From Panorpa germanica (Eukaryota > Arthropoda > Insecta > Mecoptera > Panorpidae), in contig OY783207.1 in the NCBI GenBank assembly GCA_963678705.1, forward strand, positions 7,440,001 through 7,504,000: a stretch of DNA of 64,000 bases. The letters run 5' to 3'. The notes beneath the pieces were generated by a model that made no database searches, was not told where the DNA came from, and saw only the letters and a program-made list of their open reading frames with translations. Shown one piece after another: positions 46,801 to 58,340 of the stretch; within the stretch, counting starts at the first letter, position 1, and each line of letters starts with the position of its first letter. Made by a program: the position numbers and the translations under genes.

Positions 46801-49544
46801 CACGTTCAAAAACACCTAAAATTGCACCCGTCTATAAAGTTTATTTGAACAGAATCAATTAAGTCCTCAAATTTTTTGTCATCTATTTCGTGTAGAGAGC
46901 CAGATGTGCGAAAAATTGATTATAGATTAGATATTGTCTAAGCGATACATCTTTTCTAAGCCTGGATATTTCAGTCATTGAACGGCACCATTTTTTTATT
47001 AAAAGAACACCATATTTTTTGTATCTCTCCCTCTAACTAATCCTTTCTGCCTTCCGTGAAATAATAAAACAAATAATCTAATGAACATGTCAGGTCACAA
47101 AAGACTAATGAGTTCGAGTGTCGACTAAAATCTCATAAAGAAAGATTTTTACAATATATTTTTATCTTAAAACAAATAAAAAAAAAATATTTTATCTAAA
47201 TTTTTTTCTTTCATTTCAAAATGGTTTTACTTTAATTGTTTATTCAGTCAGAAAATATATGTGAAGAAAAAGGGAAAAATATGTGTATAAAAATAAAACA
47301 TATATGAGAAAAATGGTTTTCCGCCACAAACTTTCACCTTAAAACAATAAATCTCGCATGTAAACACCTGCCCCATTGCACAGTACATCTGCGTCTCGTT
47401 CTTTGGTTTGTAACGATATTTAAATACAGCTCAGAGCTAGAGAATTACTGGAAAACTAGTAAATTGTTTATTAATTCTTTCTCTCTATAACTATATTGTG
47501 ATATAATCAATGAATGTTCTATCAATCAGTTGGGGCACCTGTGTACTTCCGCAAAGTTATAAACAATGGCATGTTTTTACGAAACAAAATTTTTTGGAAG
47601 AAAACAAAACTTGTCCAATGAGGTCAGGGTCGATTTTTCAATAGTCAGATAACTGTGGTTTTATGTTTCTATGCTCTGGAACACAACCGTAGTTTAACTG
47701 ACTGATTATTTGTATTAATTTTAATATTTCTACCCGATCAATTACCCGAGTAGAAATATTAATCAAGCCTTGCTACGGCATGCCCTATTAAGAACCTCGT
47801 AAGGTTAGCTCGATCAGATAATAATAAGGAATACCACAAAAGGCACACAGAGATATGAAGTGATCAGGATGATCGTGACGACTCGACAAGTGCCTTATCA
47901 AGAACTAATTCTTATATCCGGAACACATAATTTACTTTACTTATTTGTAAGACTTACGTTGTGCAAAAATATTATATTTTCTGTTTACTAGTTTAAATAT
48001 TCACGTCACAGTTATGTATAATGTTATGTTTGTTTTTTTAAATCACACTCCCAATATTAACATTACTTTATCATTATGTTACTTTTTATGTTACTAGTTT
48101 CAGGTACTTTATATTTTAAGACCCAGAGACGTTACGTATAGAACGAGATACTTTCTGTAACTAACTATTTTTAAACTCTGAACCATACCATTTGTGAACT
48201 GAGAAATCATTCTTATTTTGAGCTCTGAGCAGGACAACATCAATTCTAAAGTCAAGATTATATTTTCGCTATTCTATAATTATTATTCTTAGTTTACATT
48301 CTAAATAATCGGTATAAAACACAAAAATAAAAACATTCCAAACTGTATTTCCTTCATTAAGAAGAATTTGAGTCTATTCAAATTGCCGTTGTTATAACTG
48401 TATTTAAAACAAATACATAGTACAATTTTATAGAATTTAGGATTAAGGACATAACCCTATTTAATATATCCGATATTCTAATGGAGTAGCACCCCCAGTT
48501 TAGTACTAAACATAAAATATACATGACGATTTAAAGCATAATCCTTAAAAGCATCATAAATTTTATATACGAAATACTTTTATTGATAATGGACCCTTAA
48601 ATAACAGAACAACATAACTGCGGCACTTTTTTTGACATAAATTATAATTTTTTCGAATTTTGTACGACATTTTTGATACCACCCTGTATTACCACACATA
48701 ACGTAACGTATATAACATGAAGTAGAAATAAACTTTTATTTGAATGTTTAGATCTACTAAACCAGCTGTATTAAATCCCTTCTCAGAGAGCTATGGCACC
48801 CGTTGAAATTCACTAGGCCTAGTAAAGCAAAAAAAAAAAAAAAAAACAGGAAGAAAAAAATGAGAGTAGGGTAGAATACGTCTAGATTGGAGTGGTGCAC
48901 GTTTCAACCAATGTTAAAAGCACTTCATCCCTCGAGCACAGAACGGAAGTTCAGACTGGAACAATGTGAGCTAATAATAGCTCGAAAGCTCCCGAAAAGG
49001 ATATGTATATTTGCTTCAGAGATTTCTGTATCCTATCTCAGCATTTCAGTGTATGGTATGTACACATGAGTATTCCGATCTAACTTACTAGATAGAGGCA
49101 GATGAATTGATGAATTGATGAATCGATGAATTGATTACTCGTAACAAATTATCCCGTTAGAGTGAATACCAAATAAGAGGAAGTTCGGCTGATTCATAGT
49201 GGATCATAGCATCTTTATTCCGTAGGTCTAGATAGCAGCAGATTTATATGCATAATATATACTAGCATTTATATAAGTAGAGGAACAAAGAGGGTTCCGG
49301 GACAATCTTGAAGTTTAGATGATTTTAATAGTGGTGTAATTATATGGAGGATGTTTACGGTTTTATTAGTTTATTTAATTTTTACGGTCAAAACGATAAA
49401 AAAAAAGCATATTATCGATAATATTTTTTGACGACACCGTTAATATATACTTATTTCTATTATTACTACAGGATAAAATAACATTTAAAGAATAATTTCT
49501 GAAATTTTCATAAATAAATATCAAGAAATGAGACATTGACAGCG
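46801..49544. other. AT-rich stretch, one hairpin and small repeats
   Basis: No supported gene. 47,721-47,762 is a 13-bp perfect stem (TTAATATTTCTAC / GTAGAAATATTAA) with a 16-base loop. A poly-A run lies near 48,829-48,846, possibly the end of a retroposed fragment. GATGAATT units repeat about four times at 49,101-49,134. Confidence 0.5.
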
Positions 49545-50030
49545 AATCTCTGCAGACGTCACAAAAGAAAGTAACATTGCGGTGCCACTCATAACTCATC
49601 ACTGGATTTTCTGAAATCGAAAATCCAAAATGATTTTATTAGTTAATAAGTTTCTGCAGGTAACGCTGTCGAGTTCTTTCTTTTTTATTGATTTTTCAAT
49701 TTATTACAGCACCTAAAAGTCAAAATACCGATTTTTCATAAAACAGAAACTTTGTTATTTTAAAAAAAGTTAAAATTAAAAAAAATCGATAGCGTTACCT
49801 CGGCATTTATGTAAAGAAGGAGTGTGCAAAATTTCAAAATAATCGGTCCAGTAGATTTTGAGCTAGAGAGGATACCGACTCTGAAAAACCTAAGTGTGAG
49901 AAAACGCGTTTAAAAGTTTCAAAGTAAGACGAAACCAGACCAGAGAAGTGAAGACTTAAAACTCTATATCTCCGACAGTTTTACTCCAATTGACTTCAAA
50001 TTTTCACACAATAAACTAAATATGATGTAT
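49545..50030 (-). repeat. Dispersed repeat, copy 2 (inverse of 11.7-kb copy)
   Basis: Reverse-complement match to 11,738-12,225. Here GGTAACGCTGTCGAG (about 49,660-49,674) faces ATCGATAGCGTTACC (about 49,786-49,800), giving a clear internal inverted repeat around ~110 AT-rich bases. In copy 1 the second arm has drifted. Confidence 0.7.
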
Positions 50031-51880
50031 AATAATATAAATAAGTAAAAAATTAGTTGATACCTTACCACCTCCCCGCACCCTCGAATACTTTCAAAAA
50101 GGTTGTGAACTTAAGAATCATATCATCATCAGTTAATAAACGTATCCTTACGTTTACTGAACAAACTAAGCGAGTTTATGTGGTTTAAAAATCGAAGAAG
50201 AAAGCTTAGAAGCTTGACATCAACATACTTTTGCTTCGCAAGTGTTTAAAATTATTCAGTCCATTATTCTAGGTTCTGTTTCAGTTGTGTTATTAATCCA
50301 ACAGAGTGGTAAATAAATTGAATCGCAAAATAAAATAAATTTATTTTATATTTTACTTAATAAATATTTAAATCACTGAAATAAAAATGTTGAGAGCTCT
50401 AATATTTAACTAGAACACTTTATCCTAAACTACTACTTTCCTACTGCTACACTTTATTAGTGTTGGAAAGTATTATCCAGTACACATTTGTTGGTAAAGC
50501 AGACATTTGAAATACCGACAGAGATTGATGGAAGGGAGGAACTACCTTTCAACAGTACAAGCCGTATCAGTATTTAAATTCATCGCACACGTATTTTAGC
50601 ACTTTGCTGTAATATGGGTTGCATAAGTTACAGGCGCTATGGCTATTGCTATGTTACGGTACAACATAGCGGTATAAATGTGGTAATCGTGACGTCACTT
50701 TTGATAAAACCATGTGGTTTGTCGGAACGGAGAGTTGAGTGAGCCGCATCTGCGAACACAAATCAAAACTATCGGAAAACAAAAGATGATATGGGATGAG
50801 GTACAGGCGTACGAAGTACAGTACAGCTGTGTAACCAGTGAAACCTGAGTATACTAAAATTTAAAGTATTGCAAACCACTTTATGAAATTGTATTGAAGT
50901 ATAGAAATATTCCGGTTTATATTTGAATGACCCTCATTCATAATATAGAGAAACAGTATAAATCGAATCGTAAATCATCAATGTAACTTTGTAAATGTTT
51001 TATTTTATAAAGGAGCCCTTTTAGGTTTTTGTAAAGTTTCCATTGGTTGCTTCTTGTCGTTTGCCAGTAAAATTCTTTTTACTTCTATAGACAGTCATGG
51101 AACAGGACCTCTGTTACAGAACCTTAAAGCACAGGACACTTTGTCATAGACCTTTATTCTGTCAAAAGGAACCCTAATCGGTTTCAACACTTCCCAGAAA
51201 TGTGGACTGAATTGTAAATTAAGGTCCTTGAATAATTTTACGTTCTCACAAATACATTGAAGTTATAAACTAAAAGCATAACCTTCTAGGTCATACATAC
51301 ACACATATATAGCCGATCTATTTTATTTAAACAATGTAAAATATAATTTTTGCAAGAATAGAGCCTCCTTAGCATAAAATGTTTTTTGCAAGATTTAAAA
51401 TTTTAATTTAAATTTTCTTTGAAATAAATTACTTGTTTATTTAATTTGGTAAATGTGAAAGATAAATTTTAAATTTTATTAACCTATTAATATTTATTAG
51501 AATGCTGAATACATATTTTCTTATAACATTTTCTTTAAAATGGAAAACTCGGAACCGCAGGAGATATTCGCTCATATGAGTATATGGAAAAGAACTCCCG
51601 TGGATATTAAATCAATCAATTTTTTCACTTTAAATACAAAGAATTCCATAAAATATTCCAAGTATGTGAATTTTGGAAAATCATTTAGTCGTTTTTTTTC
51701 AAATAATATAATACATCTACCATTTTACATCATAATATCCTTTTGAACTATTTCTATCACTAAATCATAACTTTCTTCTTATGTTGGCCATACTCGTAAC
51801 ATTTTACCTGACAGGTTTACCTGAGCAGACCACCTGTAAAGATACACAAAGGTTTAAAATAACCAAAAAGATTAATGACA
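50031..51880. other. AT-rich stretch; isolated mariner-end match
   Basis: The 24 bases at 50,909-50,932 are identical to 58,592-58,615, next to the mariner relic's 3' end, so this may be a lone end of the same family. A TGACGTCA palindrome is at 50,690-50,697. Nothing else was recognised. Confidence 0.45.
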
Positions 51881-51884
51881 ATGA

Positions 51885-52243
51885 CCAAAAGACTAAGAAT
51901 GAATCATACTGGAGCTCCGAAACATCTAGCAAGAAACAAAATCATTCCAAACCCTAAATGCGAATGTGGTGAAGAGGAGGCTGATCCTGACCACATTCTG
52001 TGGCAATGTAAAAATACAGCAATCGCAAGAAATGGACTCTAAAGAGCGGTGCTAAAGACTTCGCAGACGCTTCCTGTTAACACAGCCTTTTTGATTCAGA
52101 AACCGAAATTTATAACAGCAGTAGCCATGAATAGATAATTCTTGTTGTCTGGATATAATGTATAAGAAGAAGCAGAACAATATTAGGGGCGATAAAAAGC
52201 TACGTGCCTAGGAAGCCCGAGAAACTATATATATAAAAAAAAA
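51885..52243 (+). mobile_element. 5'-truncated LINE 3' end, poly-A family, second copy
   Basis: From 51,888 one frame reads MTKRLRMNHTGAPKHLARNK, then CECGEEEADPDHILWQCKN, AIARNGL, a stop, and the tail RAVLKTSQTLPVNTAFL, ending in poly-A at 52,231-52,243. The last ~210 bases match 21,806-22,012. The ORF2 end has the same motif order as the elements at 39 and 40.8 kb. Broken by stops; target duplication not resolved. Confidence 0.78.
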
Positions 52244-53949
52244 CACTAAAGTTCAAATGTACAGGCAATCCGTTCATGTACGACAAATAAATGTGAAAAA
52301 TATTTCGAAACAAATTTCTATAAATCTGTGCTATATATCAATAAATTTCTCAATTAGTTACAATGGTCTAGAAGATGGTAACAATGGTAATAATTGCTGT
52401 TATGCTCCTGACTTCCGGTTTACAAAATTAGGTTTGGATGAAACTTGGAAGATGGATGAAACAACAACTGTTGAGAACGTATTTATTTAAATGTACTTTA
52501 TTTTATTTTCCTTAAGTTTACAAAATTTTAAATGTGGTAAAGAGGGTAGTGGGTTTTCACTATAGTGGTATTTCGAAGCTGACAAGCAGTGAATGTCTTT
52601 AGAGAGACTTAGATTACTGAGTAAAAAATCTATTTTATAAAATAAAAGCAAAAAAGATATATTACTCAGCTTTAATATTACTAGTAAGTGAATTATCTCG
52701 ATCCGTTAGCGACTAGCGAAGAATTAAGTATCATGAAGCTCATCATGCAGAAGCAATTACTATTAAAGCATGTATTGGATGATCACCCAGTGGCGTCCCA
52801 ATATCCCCCGATATAATAACAAGTAGCAAAGATAAATTTCCTGTTACTTAAAAAGTCATTTTAATCGTCAAGCTTTTAATTAAAAAAAAAATCACCTGCT
52901 CCCATATGTATAAACCGTATGTGGAATTAAATTCTTCCTCCCCCATTCTTCCTGACTGCCTCCCTCTATCCTCACACCTATACTGTCAGGAGGAAAGTAA
53001 GCGGAGGAGAGGAGCTAAGTAGAAGCTGACTGACAGCAGAGTTCATATTATCTGAATAGCGTATTGTGGGAAATATCCCCACCCCCGAACCCCGACCCTC
53101 GATCCGCGTCCCCGATCCGCGGTATGAGTTCGCGGTGATAGGAGTATTTGTCAATGTATGATTGTATAAAGCTTTAACCACAACGCGTGTGTGTTGGATG
53201 AATGTATGTAGAAATATATGACAATTCCAAAAAGCATACGAGTATATAGTGGTGGTTATACACTGTCAAAATAATGCACTTGAAAAATGATCCAATGTTA
53301 TGAATATATTACGTCAATGAAATGTTTGTCAAACATAAAAATTGTGAAAAATATATATCTTATAATTATTTTTATTTTTCACCGTTGCAATCTTCTGTAC
53401 ACTTCCCAGTAAACAATTTGGTGAAGTGTCCTGTTTTGTGACGTTTTTATCACTATTGCAGTTCAATTATAGTTCGTATCACTTTATCTTCATTTGTACT
53501 CCGACAGGTGGCCGATAAAATAGAACATTTCATATAAAAACCGAATTTTAAATGAACTTTGTCATGCCAAAAAATCATACGTATCTTCAATATGATGGCA
53601 AGTGCAAGAACAAAATTTTACCAAATCTACCTGAAGATATAACAAATACTTTGAAATCTTAAGGACGTCTCCCTCAAGTTTTCCTATATCTTTCTGTACC
53701 TTACCTTTTCTTGTTTCACTCTCTCTTCCTTCTTTCTTCTTTTTTGTACTTCCTCCATGAACCTCCTACCTTTCCTGCCTCTGTCAACAAGTCTTCTATA
53801 TTCCATTTGCTGTCCACCTTCGTCTCACACATCTTTTCATAAGTTCTAGCATTTCTTCTGCTCCTATTCTCTTCAAGAAATTTCATAATTCTTTTTCCTT
53901 CTGCATTACTTACTTAGTGTTCCTATATTACTGATTAGCTTTCTATGTG
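52244..53949. other. Mixed stretch without recognised gene
   Basis: Includes a lone CAGTGGCGTCCC end (near 52,789) like the 24.6-kb MITE. 53,085-53,140 is C- and CpG-rich with a repeated GATCCGCG word. 53,690-53,900 is a pyrimidine-rich tract whose minus strand reads as a Lys/Glu-rich broken peptide (NAEGKRIMKFLEENRSRRN), possibly LINE-derived. The 67-codon minus-strand frame at 52,978-53,181 is unrecognised. Confidence 0.45.
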
Positions 53950-54162
53950 ATCGACGGGTGGTGCCTATGGCCAACTCTTTCTAATCGCAACTAATTCGCG
54001 ATGTCCTCCCTTCTGCAAGACATCGCGCTGCCGCATGCAGCAGCTCTAACACTGGCAACCTCTTAAACACCCACCTTATAGTCCAGACTTATCCCAATGC
54101 GTCTATTATATGTTTAGACCACTGAAAGAGGCATTTGGAGAAGAAAAGATTTTAAGACAATG
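53950..54162 (+). pseudogene. Mariner-family transposase relic, left part (split by copia)
   Basis: Encodes SSLLQDIALPHAAALTLATS, then, after a stop and a frame change, THPPYSPDLSQCVYYMFRPL and KEAFGEEKILRQ. These are the second and third catalytic-Asp regions of mariner transposases ('LLQDNA.PH' and 'HPPYSPDLAPCDY..F.PLKEA'). The Asp codons are at 54,019-54,021 and 54,086-54,088, only ~22 codons apart instead of the usual 34 or more, so sequence is missing between them. The first catalytic Asp and the DNA-binding domain are absent. The 3' part resumes at 58,463. Confidence 0.8.
54158..54162. repeat. Copia target-site duplication, left
   Basis: CAATG, repeated exactly at 58,463-58,467. Five bases is the normal size for Ty1/copia integrase. 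Confidence 0.9.
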
Positions 54163-54284
54163 TATTGTAATAGGTATCAAAATATCACTACTTTGTAACT
54201 AGTAACGCCATCTGTAATCTGTTGTGTAAAAACTTTTTCTTATGTCAAATATAGTCTGTTGCGAACTGCTAACGTGTCTTTATA
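54163..54284 (+). repeat. Copia 5' LTR (122 bp, TA...TA ends)
   Basis: Boundary fixed by the CAATG duplication outside and the primer site inside. The 3' copy starts directly after the polypurine tract, which confirms TATTG as the first bases. Short for a copia LTR. Confidence 0.93.
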
Positions 54285-54294
54285 GGTTATGGGC
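54285..54294 (+). other. Copia primer-binding site (initiator tRNA-Met type)
   Basis: GGTTATGGGC follows the LTR directly. It is complementary to the anticodon-loop segment GCCCATAACC of initiator tRNA-Met, the internal half-tRNA primer known for Drosophila copia. Confidence 0.85.
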
Positions 54295-54367
54295 AAATTT
54301 ACCGGTTTATCAGTTTTTTTATAGTATAAAATAGATAAATTGTTACGTTTTTTTTTTTCGCGGAAAC

Positions 54368-57300
54368 ATGACTACGAACTATATTGCGAGTGTGCCAAAG
54401 CTAAAAGGCAGAGAGAATTACGATGAGTGGTGTTTCGCGGCCGAAAACTTGTTGGTACTAGAAGGGATGGAAAAGTACATCAAACCTAGTGCAGACTTCG
54501 AAGTTAAGCCAGTGGACGACTCCAAAACGAAGGCAAAGCTAATTTTAACCATCGATCCAGCATTGTACGTGCATATAAGGAATACCAGGAGCTCGGCAGA
54601 ATTATGGACAAAATTGAAAGCCATGTTCGATGACTCCGGTTTCTCAAGAAAAATAACCTTACTTCGACATTTGATTTCGATAAGACTTGAAAACTGTGAT
54701 TCGATGACTACCTATGTCACACAAATGATCGAAACGGCTCAAAAGTTAAATGGCACTGGATTTACAATAACAGATGAATGGGTCGGATCATTATTATTAG
54801 CAGGTTTGACTGATCGCTATTCTCCAATGATAATGGCAATAGAACATTCTGGCATTTCGATAAGTGCGGATACTATAAAGTCGAAGTTACTCGACATGGA
54901 AGTAACCAGTGATTTTGAAGGTGCAGCTGGCGGTACGGCGGCATTTGCAGCGAGAAATAAATATAATTCTGGCAGCAGCGGTAAACCAAAGAAATATGGC
55001 GGCAACCCAATGTCGAACAAAAAGACCGCGGCAGATACATCAGCAAAAACAATCACTTGTTTCAAATGTAAAGAGGATGGACATTATCGAAATCAGTGCC
55101 CAATGTTGAAGAAAAACACAAATAAATGCGTGTTTAACGTTGTTTTCCTAAACGGAAAGTATAACAAAAACGAATGGTACATTGACTCCGGCGCAAGTGC
55201 ACACATAACAGCAAATAAAGATTGGGTAAAGAACATGAACACAACTCCATGTATACCAGAAATTGTTGTAGCAAATGAATCAAAAGTGCCAGTTGTTTGT
55301 TCCGGAGAAGTTGACATTATTTCTAAACTTGGATGCAATATAATAGTGAAAGATGTGTTGTGTGTGCCTAGCCTGACAACCAACCTATTGTCGGTTAGTG
55401 AGCTCATTCAGAATGGCAATCATGTGATATTTACAAAGAAAAACTGTTATATTAGAGACAAGAACAATGTTTTGGTGGCGACAGCTGATTTATCTGATGG
55501 TGTTTATAAGTTGAGATTACAATCACAAAGTTGTATGTTGGCTACTACAGCTAGTGCAAAGTTATGGCACAGAAGACTGGCACATATAAACAGCCAAGAC
55601 ATGCACAGAATGAGAAATGGTATTGTTGATGGTTTGTCTTATGATAACTCACTTGACATAACCAAATCACAATGTACTACTTGTTGTGAGGGAAAACAAA
55701 TGAGATTACCATTTTCTCATGTGGGTGAGCGGAGTACAGAAACTTTACACAGAATCCACACAGATATTTGCGGCCCAATGGAAACAAGTTCTTTGAGTGG
55801 TGCTCGCTATTTCCTGTTATTTGTTGATGATTATAGTCGCATGACTTTTATTTATTTTCTGAAGCAAAAGAATGAAGCTTTGAACAGATTTAAAGAGTTC
55901 AAATCATTGGTTGAGAATCAACAGAGTAAGAAAATAAAGGTGATCAGGTCAGACAATGGACTAGAATTTTGTAACAAGGAATTTGAAGGCTATTTGAAGC
56001 AAGCTGGAATTATACACCAGAAAACAAATTGTTATACACCTGAGCAAAATGGACTTTGTGAAAGGAGTAATCGTACAGTTGTTGAGAAAGCCAAATGTTT
56101 ACTATATGATGCAAATTTAGATAAGAAATTTTGGGCGGAAGCAGCCAATACTGCTGTGTACTTGAAAAATAGATCGATTGCATCAGGATTGGATAAAACA
56201 CCTTATGAGTTATGGTATGGATCAAAACCAGACTTAAGTCACCTACGTTTGTTTGGAAGCAAAATTATGGTGCATGTACCCAAACAGAAACGTTTGAAAT
56301 GGGACAAGAAAGCTACACAACATATTCTAGTTGGATATGGTGATGGTGTTAAAGGTTATCGTGTGTACAATCCTTCTAAGAACACTGTAATGATCAGTAG
56401 AGATATAATAGTGATAGAAGATGTAACACCTATCAAGGAAGTCAGTGAAGAGTCAGCTATTTGGATATCCAATGAAGAAAATCCTACCGACAATTTAGTG
56501 GAGGAAAGTAAAGATAAAGTGGGGGAGAGCAGAGATTCAGTGGGGGATCTGTCTAATAATGTTTCAGAAACAGATTTTTTAGATTGCTCTTCAGGTTCCT
56601 CATTACATACTGATGACAATGAAACACTGACTGAAATAAACACTGAAGATGTTCCAGAACAAGCAGTATCAATACCTGAGCAAGTGCCAGATGTGCCAAG
56701 TAAGCGTCAGAGAAAGAAGCCTGAGCGCTATGGTATTAGCAACATATGTGTTTCCAGTACTGTTCCAGCATCGGAGGAGATTGTATTCTCAGAGGCTCTT
56801 GAAGGGCCTGACCGGGAGCAGTGGAAGCAGGCAATGGCTGATGAATTACAGTCATTTGAGGACAGTGATGCGTGGCAGCTTGTGGACCATCCAGGTGATG
56901 TGACAATAGTGAAGTGTAGGTGGGTGCTAAATAAAAAGTATGATTTTGAAAACAATGTAAGGTATAGGGCTCGATTAGTGGCAAAAGGTTTCTCGCAGAA
57001 ACCAGGTGTTGATTATACAGATACTTTTTCACCGGTAGTGCGGCATTCTACTCTAAGATTGTTGTTTGCACTTAGTGTTCAAATGAAAATGAGTATAACA
57101 CATCTAGATGTAACCACTGCTTTCCTTAATGGTTTTTTGAAAGAAAATATTTATATGTCATTACCTGAAGGTTTTGTAAACAAAAGTGGGGGAAAGGTCT
57201 TAAAATTAAATAAAGCCATTTATGGGCTAAAACAGTCTTCCCTGGCATGGTATGAAAGAGTTAAAGAAGTTTTGAGTAGATTAGATTTCAAAAATAGTCA

Positions 57301-58306
57301 ATATGAACCATGTTTGTTTACAAAAATAACTGGTAAAATTAAAGTGATAGTGGCCCTGTATGTGGATGATTTTTTGATTTTTTCAAACAATGATTTTGAA
57401 ACAAATAAATTAAAAAGTGTATTAGGTTCAGAATTTAAGTTAAAAGACTTGGGACCTGTAAGACAATATTTAGGCATGAGAATAAATTTAGATAAAAATA
57501 AAAATGTTATTACTGTAGATCAACAACAATATATTGAACAGTTAGTTTCTAAATTTCAAATGTCTGATTGTAAGACACAAAGTACTCCGATTGAGCCTAA
57601 ATTGAATTTAGATAAGTCATCTGATAAATGTTTACCTGATGTTCCTTATCAAAAACTTATTGGAAGTCTGATGTATCTGGCAGTATTAACAAGACCAGAT
57701 ATTGCTTACTGTGTTAGCTATCTCAGTCAATTTAATAGTTGTTATAGTCACATACATTGGAATTATTGTAAACGTGTATTAAGATATTTACTGCATACTA
57801 AAAGTTATTGTTTAAAATATACCAATAATAACAATAGTAATTTACAAGGTTTTGTAGACAGTGATTGGGCAAGTGATGCTCTAGATAGAAAATCCTATAC
57901 TGGATTTTGCTTTATGTTGTCAGGGTCTGCCATTTCCTGGCAAAGTAGGAAGCAGAAAACGGTTTCATTATCCAGTACTGAGGCGGAATACACTGCTCTT
58001 TCTGAAGCTTCAAGAGAAGCTATTTATCTAAGAAATTTAATGCATGAAATTACTGATGTATTTAATGTAATTGATTTGTATTGTGATAACCAAAGTGCAT
58101 TGAAGTTAGCTTCGAGTAGTCAGAGTCATAATAGATCCAAGCATATAGATGTGCGTTGTCATTTTATTAGAGATGTTGTAAAGAACAACTTTGTAAAAGT
58201 TAAGTACATTCCTACTGAAGAAATGCCTGCAGATATTTTAACAAAAGGTCTTTGTCATCTGAAACATTATAAGTTTATGAATTTACTTGGCATTGTTTCT
58301 GTGTAA
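54368..58306 (+). CDS. Copia Gag-Pol polyprotein (1312 aa)
   Basis: Makes the capsid and all enzymes for reverse transcription and integration. Order seen: Gag capsid region 1-225 (KLKGRENYDEWCFAAENLL start); CCHC knuckle 231-244 (CFKCKEDGHYRNQC); aspartic protease with D273 in DSGAS; gag-pre-integrase HHCC-type segment about 400-450 (LWHRRLAH, CTTC); integrase DD35E at D466, D529 and E565, followed by ERSNRTVVEKA; RT from about 820 (WVLNKKYDFENNVRYRARLV) with the YVDD active site at 998-1001; RNase H from D1164 (DSDWASDALDRKS, STEAEY). No stop or frameshift. The first Met lies 83 bases after the LTR. Gag and Pol are in one frame, as in copia, so Gag excess would have to come from splicing or processing. 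Confidence 0.97.
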   Translation: MTTNYIASVPKLKGRENYDEWCFAAENLLVLEGMEKYIKPSADFEVKPVDDSKTKAKLILTIDPALYVHIRNTRSSAELWTKLKAMFDDSGFSRKITLLRHLISIRLENCDSMTTYVTQMIETAQKLNGTGFTITDEWVGSLLLAGLTDRYSPMIMAIEHSGISISADTIKSKLLDMEVTSDFEGAAGGTAAFAARNKYNSGSSGKPKKYGGNPMSNKKTAADTSAKTITCFKCKEDGHYRNQCPMLKKNTNKCVFNVVFLNGKYNKNEWYIDSGASAHITANKDWVKNMNTTPCIPEIVVANESKVPVVCSGEVDIISKLGCNIIVKDVLCVPSLTTNLLSVSELIQNGNHVIFTKKNCYIRDKNNVLVATADLSDGVYKLRLQSQSCMLATTASAKLWHRRLAHINSQDMHRMRNGIVDGLSYDNSLDITKSQCTTCCEGKQMRLPFSHVGERSTETLHRIHTDICGPMETSSLSGARYFLLFVDDYSRMTFIYFLKQKNEALNRFKEFKSLVENQQSKKIKVIRSDNGLEFCNKEFEGYLKQAGIIHQKTNCYTPEQNGLCERSNRTVVEKAKCLLYDANLDKKFWAEAANTAVYLKNRSIASGLDKTPYELWYGSKPDLSHLRLFGSKIMVHVPKQKRLKWDKKATQHILVGYGDGVKGYRVYNPSKNTVMISRDIIVIEDVTPIKEVSEESAIWISNEENPTDNLVEESKDKVGESRDSVGDLSNNVSETDFLDCSSGSSLHTDDNETLTEINTEDVPEQAVSIPEQVPDVPSKRQRKKPERYGISNICVSSTVPASEEIVFSEALEGPDREQWKQAMADELQSFEDSDAWQLVDHPGDVTIVKCRWVLNKKYDFENNVRYRARLVAKGFSQKPGVDYTDTFSPVVRHSTLRLLFALSVQMKMSITHLDVTTAFLNGFLKENIYMSLPEGFVNKSGGKVLKLNKAIYGLKQSSLAWYERVKEVLSRLDFKNSQYEPCLFTKITGKIKVIVALYVDDFLIFSNNDFETNKLKSVLGSEFKLKDLGPVRQYLGMRINLDKNKNVITVDQQQYIEQLVSKFQMSDCKTQSTPIEPKLNLDKSSDKCLPDVPYQKLIGSLMYLAVLTRPDIAYCVSYLSQFNSCYSHIHWNYCKRVLRYLLHTKSYCLKYTNNNNSNLQGFVDSDWASDALDRKSYTGFCFMLSGSAISWQSRKQKTVSLSSTEAEYTALSEASREAIYLRNLMHEITDVFNVIDLYCDNQSALKLASSSQSHNRSKHIDVRCHFIRDVVKNNFVKVKYIPTEEMPADILTKGLCHLKHYKFMNLLGIVSV

Positions 58307-58331
58307 TCATGTGTACTTAGATTATTCTGAT

Positions 58332-58340
58332 AAGTGGGGG
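58332..58340 (+). other. Copia polypurine tract
   Basis: AAGTGGGGG directly abuts the 3' LTR and would prime plus-strand DNA synthesis. One T interrupts the purines. Confidence 0.85.

Noticed and set aside
54418..57032. Several 60-100 codon frames overlapping the copia polyprotein in other frames
   Set aside because: Shadows of the 1312-codon frame.
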